DNA from: Gryganskiella cystojenkinii
Taxonomy: Eukaryota > Mortierellomycota > Mortierellomycetes > Mortierellales > Mortierellaceae
NCBI GenBank assembly: GCA_015852425.1
Contig: JAAAIG010001056.1
Location: 1 to 11,601 of the forward strand
DNA: 11,601 nt
Reading direction: 5' to 3'
In this document: piece after piece, positions 1 through 7,158 of the stretch
Position numbering within the stretch: position 1 is the first letter of the stretch
How the letters are laid out: the number at the start of each line of letters is the position of its first letter
Program-made: the position numbers and the translations under genes
Notes under the pieces: generated by a model
Database searches by the model: none
Told to the model about the DNA's origin: nothing
The model's input: only the letters and a program-made list of their open reading frames with translations

Positions 1-59
1 CATTCATTCATTCATTCATTCATTCATTCATTCATTCATTCATTCATTCATTCATTCAT
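1..59. repeat. (CATT)n microsatellite at left edge
   Basis: A perfect CATT tetranucleotide repeat of almost 15 units runs from the first base to 59 and stops 44 bases before the VPS45 start codon. Its true length is unknown because the window cuts it. It would lie in the promoter or 5' leader of VPS45. Such tracts change length by slippage and are also common places for an assembly to break. Confidence 0.97.
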
Positions 60-103
60 CCTTCCATTCCGTTGTCCCCTCCCAGCTTTCGCTCTGTTTG
101 TCA

Positions 104-2767
104 ATGAATGCAATCACAGCGCTGCAGTTCTACATCGACAAGATGCTCACGGATACCCCTGGCATGAAAGTCCTTTTGCTTGACGAGGAAACGGTACTGA
201 ATGCGTTCTGAACCTGACAAGTTTGCAGGCTGTGAATGACAACAATTCTCATTGTTATCCCCTTGTATTCCTTTTTGTCTTCTCTATCATCAGACGCCCA
301 TCATTTCCATGGTCGCAACCCAGTCCCATCTTCTCCAAAAAGAAACCTATCTCGTCGACAGAATCGAGAACAGCTCCAGGGACAAGATGCGACACCTCAA
401 GTGCGTCTGCTTCCTGAGACCGACAGGCGACTCGATCGAGAAATTGATCCAGGAACTGCGGGACCCATGCTATGGCGACTACTATCTCTGTATGATGTCG
501 ATCCCTGTTTTTTGAATAATCTAGGGTATACCTCTTTAAGCACTGCGACTGACAATCCGCATTTATTTTTTTTGCGTTTCTTGTGGGCTAGATTTCAGCA
601 ACCGTATCAAAAAGACTGCGATCGAACGACTGGCCGAGATGGACGAGCATGAGGTTGTGCGAGAAGTCCAGGTAGGCGTGAGATCTTGAAAATAATTTTA
701 TGTTGGCTGATTATCTTCTTCCCTCAGTCGTATATCGACGAAGTATTGACGTGGCTGAACTATCGGCCTTTTTCATCTACTAGGAATACTATGCCGACTA
801 TTATGCCATCAACCCCGACTGCTTTTCCATCAACCTCGACCCAGAAATCTCGCCCCTCTATGGCGACTCTTGGACAACCTGGGACCCTACCAGCTTCACA
901 CGAACTGTTGACGGAATTATGGGCTTGTTACTGTCTCTTAAAAAAAAACCTCTTATTCGTTACCAGAAACAAAGTGCCATGGCAAAGAGACTTGCAACAG
1001 AGGTTCAAGTAAGGCTTACTTTTTATTTTCTGTCTGAAATTTCCATGGACTATTCGTGCCAAAAACAGACATATATTCATGTCCAGAATATTAATATTCG
1101 ATACTTCTTCTCTTCCATGGTCATGCCGATATTAGTTCCAAATTCACCAAGAAGGACAACTCTTTGATTTCAGAAAATCGGATACGCCACCAATATTGTT
1201 GGTTCTCGATCGCCGCAATGATCCCGTCACCCCTTTGCTCTCTCAATGGACATATCAGGCGATGGTGCACGAGTTGATCGGCATTCGAAACGGACGTGTA
1301 GATCTTTCAAACGTGCCAGGTATTAAACCAGAGCTCAAGGTACAGATTTGTACTATGTACTTCTTGACAAAACGAAACAAGCGACGTGTCCCATGCTCTT
1401 TGTCCCAGTTGCTTAACCATTGTTATGGATTGACTTGATATTTATAGGAAATCGTTCTGTCGTGCGATCAGGATGCTTACTTTAGCAAAAACATGTTCCT
1501 GAACCTCGGAGATCTCGGAGCCAACATCAAGAGCTATGTGGACGAATACCAGACAAAAACAAAGTCAAATATGAACATCGAGTCAATCGCAGATATGAAG
1601 CGTTTTGTCGAGGATTATCCAGAATTCAGAAAGCTGTCCGGCAATGTGTCCAAACATGTTACTTTGGTTGGCGAACTCAGCAGATTGGTCGATCAAGGCA
1701 ACGTGTTGGAAGTATCGGAGTTGGAGCAGAGTTTAGCCTGCTCAGATGCACACAGCAACGACCTCAAGGTAACGGTGGACAGTCTGCCTCATTAGAACTT
1801 GTCCCCGGCGTATGTTGTTATGTTGTTTCCTTTTATTCAGTGAGTTTTAACTATTACTTCGACTGTATGCTAGAACCTCCAACGACTGATCAGTAGTCCG
1901 AAAGTGAGCGATGCGAGCAAGATTCGCCTGGTCCACCTCTACTCTTTACGTTATGAAAAGTTCCAGGGTAATGCAGTGGCTTCCCTGATCGATTTGCTCT
2001 ACAAGAATGGATTGAGCGAGCGCGAGATCACTGTAGGTTTTCATCTCTTCTTTGAGCGCGTATTTGTTGCTATATCATCGCCAGGTCTGTCTAATGCAAT
2101 ACGTGCTCTCTCCTTCTTCACTGTGAACAGTCCTTAGACACCCTAATGCAATATGGTGGTGCATCCCAGCGACAGGACGACTTGTTCTCCAACGAGAGTA
2201 TCCTCTCGAGAGGAAGGAGCGCTCTGAAGGGTCTCAAGGTTCGTTGTCTAAAGGGCGCATTTTTTATGGACTTTGTGATTTCGAACAAATTGAATTAACA
2301 ATGTCAACTTTTGATTATGAAACAGGGAGTAGAAAACGTCTACACTCAGCATCAACCACAATTGGGACAGATCCTTGAGCAGCTGCTCAAGATGAGACTC
2401 AAGGAGAGCACGTATCCATTCGTAGAGGGCACGACGAGTCGAGATCGGCCGCAGGACTTGATCGTATTCATGGTCGGCGGTGCTACTTTCGAAGAGGCTC
2501 GATATATTTCCATGCTCAACGCGTCGACATCCGGAGTGAGGATTATTCTTGGCGGAACTACCATTCACAACAGCCAAAGGTAAAAAACAATACTCTCCTT
2601 ATTTTAACTTTAATTACCATTGCGTGTTTGTTGAATCTTTATACCCTAACCGCCAATTGTCTTCGTTTTCGCTTGTTAACAGTTTCTTGAGCGAGTTAAT
2701 CCACACTCAAAGGAAGATGCCAGAATCTGTCAGAGGTCGACGTGCTCAAACGGGGGTTCTGGTCTGA
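104..2767 (+). CDS. VPS45: VPS45, Sec1/Munc18-family vacuolar sorting protein
   Basis: Complete gene in 10 exons: 104-193, 294-489, 592-671, 784-1008, 1136-1339, 1448-1768, 1874-2032, 2131-2238, 2326-2579, 2683-2767. Joined length is 1722 nt, giving 573 aa, close to the roughly 570-580 aa of the family. All nine introns are GT-AG and 87-127 nt. SM proteins bind syntaxin-type SNAREs (Tlg2/Pep12-type for Vps45) and assist SNARE assembly in Golgi-to-endosome/vacuole transport; they are cytosolic and peripheral on membranes. Conserved family blocks are readable along the whole chain: LLLDEET near residue 25, KHLK/CFLRPT-type in exon 2, [13 protein letters not shown] in exon 4, [14 protein letters not shown] near 219, [11 protein letters not shown] near 233, [11 protein letters not shown] near 310, [15 protein letters not shown] near 332, [14 protein letters not shown] across exons 8/9, and [14 protein letters not shown] plus [10 protein letters not shown] near the C-terminus. 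The start at 104 matches the family N-terminus. A 9-A run at 940-948 encodes part of LKKKP and is in the correct frame. No missing block or break was seen. Orthology to Vps45 rather than Sly1, Vps33 or Sec1 rests on pattern recognition but is strong. Confidence 0.95.
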
Positions 2768-2977
2768 AAAAACCAGTTGTTGGAACTAGACTATTTCGTA
2801 TGACACTCAGCAGTAATACAAACAAAAAATGCGTTCTCCCGTTGTTCGTGCGATTTATTCCGCTGTAATTCTTGCACTGGTTACGATCATCACCATCGAA
2901 AGGAAAAAAAAAAAAGAAAAAAAAAAATGGAAAAAAGAAGTGACAAAAAAAAGGCCACACTCAAACAAGGTGCTTTT
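2768..2977. other. Convergent intergenic spacer with A-rich tract
   Basis: 210 bases separate the VPS45 stop from the stop of the minus-strand zinc-finger gene. The spacer must hold both 3' untranslated regions. It contains two near-adjacent A runs (2904-2915 and 2917-2927) and further A runs at 2931-2936 and 2945-2952, so on the minus strand it is T-rich. No canonical AATAAA is seen for VPS45 on the plus strand. Confidence 0.75.
2854..2859 (-). terminator. Possible poly(A) signal of the zinc-finger gene
   Basis: The plus strand reads TTTATT, so the minus strand has AATAAA 119 bases past the stop at 2978. The T-rich tract between stop and signal is also typical of fungal 3' ends. The signal may be fortuitous in AT-rich DNA; 3'-end reads would settle it. 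Confidence 0.35.
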
Positions 2978-3634
2978 TTACACGTTGAAAGATGCTTCTG
3001 TCGGGACGACTTCTTTGGGATGCTTCGCCTCCATATGCTGAACCACCAGTTTGTAGTTGGCAATCATGAGCTAAGTGATGTGCAAACAATAACATTGTGT
3101 CAATGGCCGTGGTCTGCGTTCAAAACGTGGAAGTCGTTTTTTTGTCGTTATCTAAGAAATATTAGGTTTACTTACCATGCACTTGGGGCACTTGAACTTG
3201 TTACCCTCAACCATAGCCTTGAGCTGCGACTTTGGAGGCGCATGTGCAGCAGCGCGCTTGTCAGCATTGGCTCTAAGAGAAAGCAAACGAGGACGTGAGG
3301 ATTTAGTCCACTTTTGTCCAGATTCCTCTTGTTCCGTTTGGGCGCAGCCATCTTTCCACAATTGGCAAAGTGGGGTGCAATCCTCGTGTGCCAGAGAGAG
3401 AGCGAGCGAGCGAGGGAACAGAGAGATAGAGATATAAGAAACTGTGGAGGAATGTTCCTATTACCTGGCTTGTTGCTATTATGCATGAATGAATGTGGAG
3501 TAGAGAGTTAGTCCGTGTTCTTTGCATGGTTGGCTTTTTCGAAAGAAAGAAAGAAAAAAAAGGAGGTTTGTCTGTGTCTTTGTCAGGCAGAGATACGGCG
3601 AGAGTGGAATTACCTTTTGCAATCCACGGGTCAT
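2978..3634 (-). CDS. ZNF706-like small C2H2 zinc-finger protein
   Basis: Four exons read leftwards: 3634-3614 (21 nt), 3475-3465 (11 nt), 3272-3176 (97 nt), 3070-2978 (93 nt). The total of 222 nt gives 73 aa; human ZNF706 is 76 aa. Introns of 138, 192 and 105 nt are all GT-AG. The N-terminus MTRGLQKQQ resembles the 4F5/ZNF706-type start (MARGQQK...). It is followed by an Ala/Lys/Arg-rich basic segment (residues 10-30) and one zinc finger with ligands C39, C42, H55 and H60 (C-x2-C-x12-H-x4-H), ending in KHPKE, a hallmark of this small family. The family's molecular role is poorly defined; members are small and basic, and nuclear or RNA/DNA association is plausible but not shown here. The 11-nt exon is needed: joining exon 1 directly to exon 3 meets a stop after three codons. 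The gene shares a divergent promoter with DCD1 and converges on VPS45. Exons 3 and 4 are very secure; exons 1 and 2 rest on splice signals, frame and N-terminal similarity. Confidence 0.82.
3393..3414. repeat. GA/GAGC simple repeat in an intron
   Basis: On the plus strand a short GAGA stretch passes into GAGC repeats; on the coding (minus) strand of the zinc-finger gene this is a CTCG/CT pyrimidine tract inside intron 2. It is a simple sequence repeat with no coding role visible. Confidence 0.8.
3465..3475 (-). other. 11-nt micro-exon of the zinc-finger gene
   Basis: On the minus strand the exon CAACAAGCCAG is flanked by an upstream TAG acceptor and a downstream GTAATA donor. A good branch-point match (GGACTAACT) lies about 40 nt upstream. 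It encodes Q8, Q9, A10 and two bases of R11, restoring the frame between exons 1 and 3. This is inferred from frame and motifs; RNA reads would confirm it. Confidence 0.7.
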
Positions 3635-3958
3635 GGTGATTAAACACGTCGAGGGGGCTCGAGATTAAAAGAAGGGTTCGTTCCGGAGAAAGAGAAGTTG
3701 ATTAACGACGGGAAGAAAGGAAAAGGATGAAAAAGAAATTTCATTGCAAAGGTGAGGTGATGAACGAGGTGGCTTGGCCGTTCCCTTCTCTGAACAACGC
3801 GATTTCTGATTAAGAAATGACGAGTCAGGGTCATGGTGTTTGTCTCATCCTATCCACACTCTCTCTAAAGGAGTAACCACAGATCACGACCCAAGGAGCC
3901 TTCCGGAAACAAACATCCATCCAACCCTCATAGACTACATTCATTCAACAAAGCTAGA
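3635..3958. promoter_or_regulatory. Divergent promoter, zinc-finger gene / DCD1
   Basis: 324 bases lie between the start codon of the minus-strand zinc-finger gene (3634) and that of DCD1 (3959). Nothing here reads as a conserved protein. It must contain both 5' leaders and core promoters, so regulatory sequence may be shared. The DCD1-proximal end carries an A/C-rich leader (CATTCATTCAACAAAGC) typical of fungal transcripts. I see no convincing TATA box or named operator. Confidence 0.7.
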
Positions 3959-5366
3959 ATGTTTGTCGGGATTGTCGGACCCTCTTGCAGCGGCAAGCAC
4001 GAGATCATGAACTTGCTGGTCGAGATCTACGGATTCACCTGTCTGTATCTGAACACCGCCTCATCCTCTCCTTCTCCCTCCTCGTCCTCGGACCTGATCA
4101 AAGACTTTCGTCCTCACTTGCAACTACGATCTCAAGAGGACCAAACAGATCAAAACTATTCTGCACAATCAGGACAAGAGAGCAAAGACCAGGAACAGCC
4201 CAAAATCGGGCCAAAAAGAGCCGAGGCCTCTGTTCGACCCGGGTTAGTGTTCGAGACCATAGAGGCGATACTGGACCATGTTACCGTCAACTGGATGAAC
4301 CACTTTGTAACCTGCGATGTCGACTCTGTCCAGGGGATTGCTGTCCTTCGGAAACGGCCCTTCTTTTTGTTATTGTCTGTTGAGAGTCCCATGATGGTGC
4401 GATATCACAGATCTGTAGCAAAGTATGTCTAATTTGAGAAATCACCAGAGATATCTTTGACGTGCAATGAAGTAGATGATGGCGTACAGCTGACTGACCT
4501 TACCACTTAATCCCTCGTATACCCCTAGGTCCCGTGCTCTGGGTCAGTTAGTTCCCACGCTGGAACAGTTTGTCGAGAGCACCGATACCTACCTTTATAC
4601 CATCTCAACAGATCTCACAGGAGTTTCTACACCATCTTCAACCTCGTCCTCGATATCGTCTCTGGAGTCCATAAATTCAGTATCAACAGACAAAGAATCA
4701 CATCTATCGACTTCCACTACATCCACAGAACCCGTGTTATTCGGGCAGTCAACGACAGCCTCTCATTTAACAACACCGCCACCACCCTACAAGCTGCTAT
4801 CTATGAGTGATCTGTCGTTGCTCAATCCATTCAATGATCTCTTGCCGCTTCGGCAAGCTCTTTTGTCACTCGACATCACCAATCCGGACTTATTGAGACC
4901 TTCCTGGGATTCCTATTTTATGTACTTGGCCAACCTGGCGGCTCGTCGATCAAACTGCATGAAGCGACGCGTCGGATGTGTCCTGGTGCGAGAGAAGCGA
5001 GTGATTGCGACAGGATACAATGGGACGCCCAAGAACCTGACCAACTGTAACGACGGAGGCTGCAGTCGATGCAACCAGGCAACACCGTGTGGCAAGGGCC
5101 TAGATCGGTGTCTGTGTATGCACGCAGAAGAGAATGCGTTGCTAGAGGCAGGTCGAGAGCGTGTTGGGAAAGAGAGCACGATCTATTGCAACACCTGTCC
5201 GTGTCTTGGGTGTGCGATCAAGATTGTCCAGGTGGGCGTGAGCCAGGTCGTGTATTCAGAGTCGTATGGGATGGACGATCTTACTGCAGAGGTGTTTAGA
5301 AAGGCTGGTGTAGAGTTGAGACAGCATGCGACCCCGGGCATCAAGCTTGATCAGTCCAACCCTTGA
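3959..5366 (+). CDS. DCD1: Deoxycytidylate (dCMP) deaminase
   Basis: Two exons, 3959-4422 and 4529-5366, separated by a 106-nt GT-AG intron with a GTATGT donor and CTGAC branch-like motifs; 433 aa. The enzyme converts dCMP to dUMP, feeding thymidylate synthase and dTTP supply. The cytidine-deaminase fold is C-terminal (about residues 278-423): HAE at 353-355 supplies one zinc ligand and the catalytic Glu355, and Cys380 and Cys383 in TCPCLGC complete the zinc site. A second Cys cluster (C328, C333, C336, with C342/C347/C349 nearby) matches the extra metal-binding loop of eukaryotic dCMP deaminases. SYGMDDLT near 400 is also family-like. The N-terminus (GPSCSGKH, residues 7-14) is a Walker A-like loop, as in the N-terminal extension of yeast Dcd1. 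The protein is longer than the 312-aa yeast enzyme because of low-complexity segments at about 34-90 and 180-250 (Ser/Thr-rich). The start at 3959 keeps the P-loop at the very N-terminus. The functional call is secure; the role of the N-terminal domain is unknown. Confidence 0.94.
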
Positions 5367-5404
5367 TGGAGACAAGTAAGGATCTATCTTGACTTGTCCA
5401 CAAT

Positions 5405-5410
5405 AATAAA
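5405..5410 (+). terminator. Poly(A) signal of DCD1
   Basis: AATAAA lies 38 bases after the DCD1 stop, followed by an A/T-rich run (AAATATTTTTTC). Position and context fit a cleavage/polyadenylation signal. Confidence 0.6.
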
Positions 5411-5591
5411 AATATTTTTTCTTTAAAAGGGGCAATGCGCCACCAATTCCATCAAGGCACCAGTCAGCCCTACCCACGTCATGTTCACTCCCCGTTTGTT
5501 AGGGTTCTTTTATTTTTACTTCTCATCATCTTTGTTTCTTTCATCACTTTCTTTGTTTTTTCAATCAACAAATCAAATCCAAATCCCAATC
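5411..5591 (+). promoter_or_regulatory. Promoter and pyrimidine-rich leader of cyclophilin
   Basis: The 181 bases before the cyclophilin start hold a strong C/T-rich tract (about 5505-5570) followed by an A/C-rich stretch (AATCAACAAATC) directly before the start codon. This pattern is common upstream of highly expressed fungal genes. Upstream ATGs occur at 5435 (another frame) and 5481 (in frame with the cyclophilin). They would be outside the mRNA if transcription starts after the pyrimidine tract, as I expect. Confidence 0.55.
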
Positions 5592-6656
5592 ATGGTCTCC
5601 TTCAAGCGCGCTCTCGTCTTCTGCATGGCTGTGGTCGTGCTCGCTGTCACTGCCCAGGCTGCCAAGGGTCCCGTCATCACCAACAAGGGTACATTGTCAT
5701 TCTCATCTCATCGTTTTCACCTCCTTCGTCCGTTTGACAATGGTGATACCCTTATTAACGACCCAACCACTATTTCAATCTTTCTTTCCTATCACTCTCT
5801 TTCGATATAGTTTACTTTGACATGGAGCAGGGTGGCAAGCCCATGGGTCGTATCGTCATCGGTCTCTTTGGAAAGGTACAGGACGATCCACTCGCGTACC
5901 GGTAATCTTCAACCCGAGTCGCGGACCTATTGAAGCTGGATCACTCACTCGTCTCTACTATCCTTATATAGACTGTCCCCAAGACCTCCGAGAACTTCCT
6001 CGAGCTGGCCAAGGGCTCGAAGGGTTTCGGTTACGCTGGCTCGTCCTTCCATCGCGTCATCAAGGTATGTCTGTTGATGAACTGATAACCTATAACGTGT
6101 TGACTTCTGCCCTGCCCCTGCCCCTTGATTATCAGTGATTGACTAACGGATCTTTTTTTTTTCTCACTCGCCATTATTTTGATACCACAGCAATTCATGA
6201 TTCAGGGAGTAAGTTACTAGACCGAGGGGGTTTTATTTCAACACGATCATCTCTCTCTTAACACCTTTGTATCCTGACTCTTTTACATCCACCTACATTT
6301 TGTGTTGTCATTAGGGTGATTTCACTAACGGTAACGGTACTGGTGGCAAGTCGATCTACGGTACCAAGTTTGAGGATGAGAACTTTAAGCTCCGTCACAC
6401 TGGCGCTGGCATCTTGAGCATGGCCAACTCTGGCAAGGACACAAACGGATCCCAGTTCTTTATCACGACTGTCAAGACCTCTTGGTTGGATGGACGCCAC
6501 GTCGTGTTTGGCTCAGTCATCGAGGGTATGGATGTTGTCACTGCGATCGAGAACTCGCCCACCGCTTCCGGTGATCGCCCCAAGGTTGCCATTACGATCG
6601 CTGCCTCGGGTGAGCTCCCCATGGACGACGGTGAGATCTTGCACGCCGAGCTCTAA
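5592..6656 (+). CDS. CYPB: ER cyclophilin B-type peptidyl-prolyl isomerase
   Basis: Five exons: 5592-5688, 5811-5875, 5972-6064, 6191-6208 (18 nt) and 6315-6656; introns 122, 96, 126 and 106 nt, all GT-AG; 204 aa. It catalyses cis-trans isomerisation of X-Pro bonds during protein folding. Residues 1-23 form a signal peptide: basic FKR, then a hydrophobic core, with likely cleavage near AQA-A. The isomerase domain begins at VYFDM (33). All standard cyclophilin A active-site positions are present with exact spacing: R82, F87, Q90, Q138, F140, W148 and H153, in FHRVI, QFMIQGG, GSQFFIT, SWLDG and GRHVVFG. The C-terminus HAEL (201-204) resembles the HDEL/KDEL ER-retrieval signal, so residence in the ER lumen is inferred. 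Trp148 also predicts cyclosporin binding. The start at 5592 gives a normal signal peptide; an in-frame ATG at 5481 would add 37 residues and is less likely. The gene lies in tandem between DCD1 and MPE1 with its own leader and poly(A) signal. Confidence 0.95.
6191..6208 (+). other. 18-nt micro-exon of cyclophilin
   Basis: Exon 4 encodes only QFMIQG, bounded by a CACAG acceptor and a GTAAGT donor. The residues are invariant in cyclophilins and include active-site F87 and Q90, so the exon is certain from protein conservation. Its length is a multiple of three, so skipping would keep the frame. Confidence 0.93.
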
Positions 6657-6745
6657 ACAACGTTTCTCGGAAAACTAAAAGTGTTGCGAGCATGTTCCCA
6701 AGTATCGACATTATTTTTATTCGCAAACTTACATTGGACAGGAAC

Positions 6746-6751
6746 AATAAA
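6746..6751 (+). terminator. Poly(A) signal of cyclophilin
   Basis: AATAAA lies 89 bases after the cyclophilin stop, with an A/C-rich region after it (AACAATAACAACAAC). A reasonable position for the 3' end signal. Confidence 0.55.
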
Positions 6752-6808
6752 GACAAACAATAACAACAACAACCACAGCAAACCACAACAAGACTAATTC
6801 CCGTTGGT

Positions 6809-6827
6809 AAAAAAAAAAAAAAAAAAA
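6809..6827. repeat. Poly(A) homopolymer, 19 bases
   Basis: An unbroken run of 19 A on the plus strand between the cyclophilin and MPE1. It may act as a nucleosome-depleting poly(dA:dT) tract at the MPE1 promoter; that role is inference. The exact length is prone to sequencing and assembly error. Confidence 0.9.
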
Positions 6828-7158
6828 GACTACAAGGTTTTCAGCGCGCGCACGCTCAAAAATAATAATATTAAGGGGTGTCATGACCATAGCCGGGTGG
6901 CTTGGCTTTTATCGAGACTGAAAGAGAACCTCAAAGATGGGTGGATCAGTGCATGGCTACGCCCTCTTTGCTTTTCTCCACTTCACATTATCTCTTACTC
7001 AGACTGACCCCCTCTCTCTCGCTCTGTTTCTCTCTTCTTTTTGCCGTTTGTTTCTCGTAAACAGCGCTGTTGTTGCTCTGATTACGCTGTTCTCGTCTTC
7101 TCTTCCCCCTTGCTCCTTCTTCCCCTCGAGCCTTTTGTCATTTTAAAACGACCAGAAC

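Larger units (their letters stand above)
6657..7158 (+). promoter_or_regulatory. Spacer: cyclophilin 3' UTR, then MPE1 promoter/leader
   Basis: About 500 bases without a recognisable gene. The left part is the cyclophilin 3' untranslated region with the AATAAA at 6746. A 19-A homopolymer fills 6809-6827. From about 7008 to 7145 the plus strand is strongly C/T-rich, ending in AAAACGACCAGAAC just before the MPE1 start; this looks like a fungal core promoter or leader. No TATA box is convincing. Short open frames here show no family similarity. Confidence 0.6.

Noticed and set aside
940..948. Nine-A run in VPS45 exon 4, considered as a frameshift or programmed slippage site
   Set aside because: The run encodes LKKKP in the conserved frame on both sides, so no shift is needed.
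3172..3486. 104-aa minus-strand open frame containing MAAPKRNKRNLDK, a possible alternative start for the zinc-finger gene
   Set aside because: It reads the exon 3 region in the wrong frame and never reaches the C39/C42 zinc finger in frame.
3303..3647. 114-aa minus-strand open frame starting MFNHHDPWIAKG
   Set aside because: It overlaps exon 1 of the zinc-finger gene in another frame and then runs through its introns; no family similarity. The real frame is MTRGLQK with a GTAATT donor.
6809..6827. Poly(A) run considered as the tail of a retrotransposed copy or SINE
   Set aside because: No target-site duplication and no upstream element or processed-gene sequence is visible; simple A runs occur elsewhere in this window.
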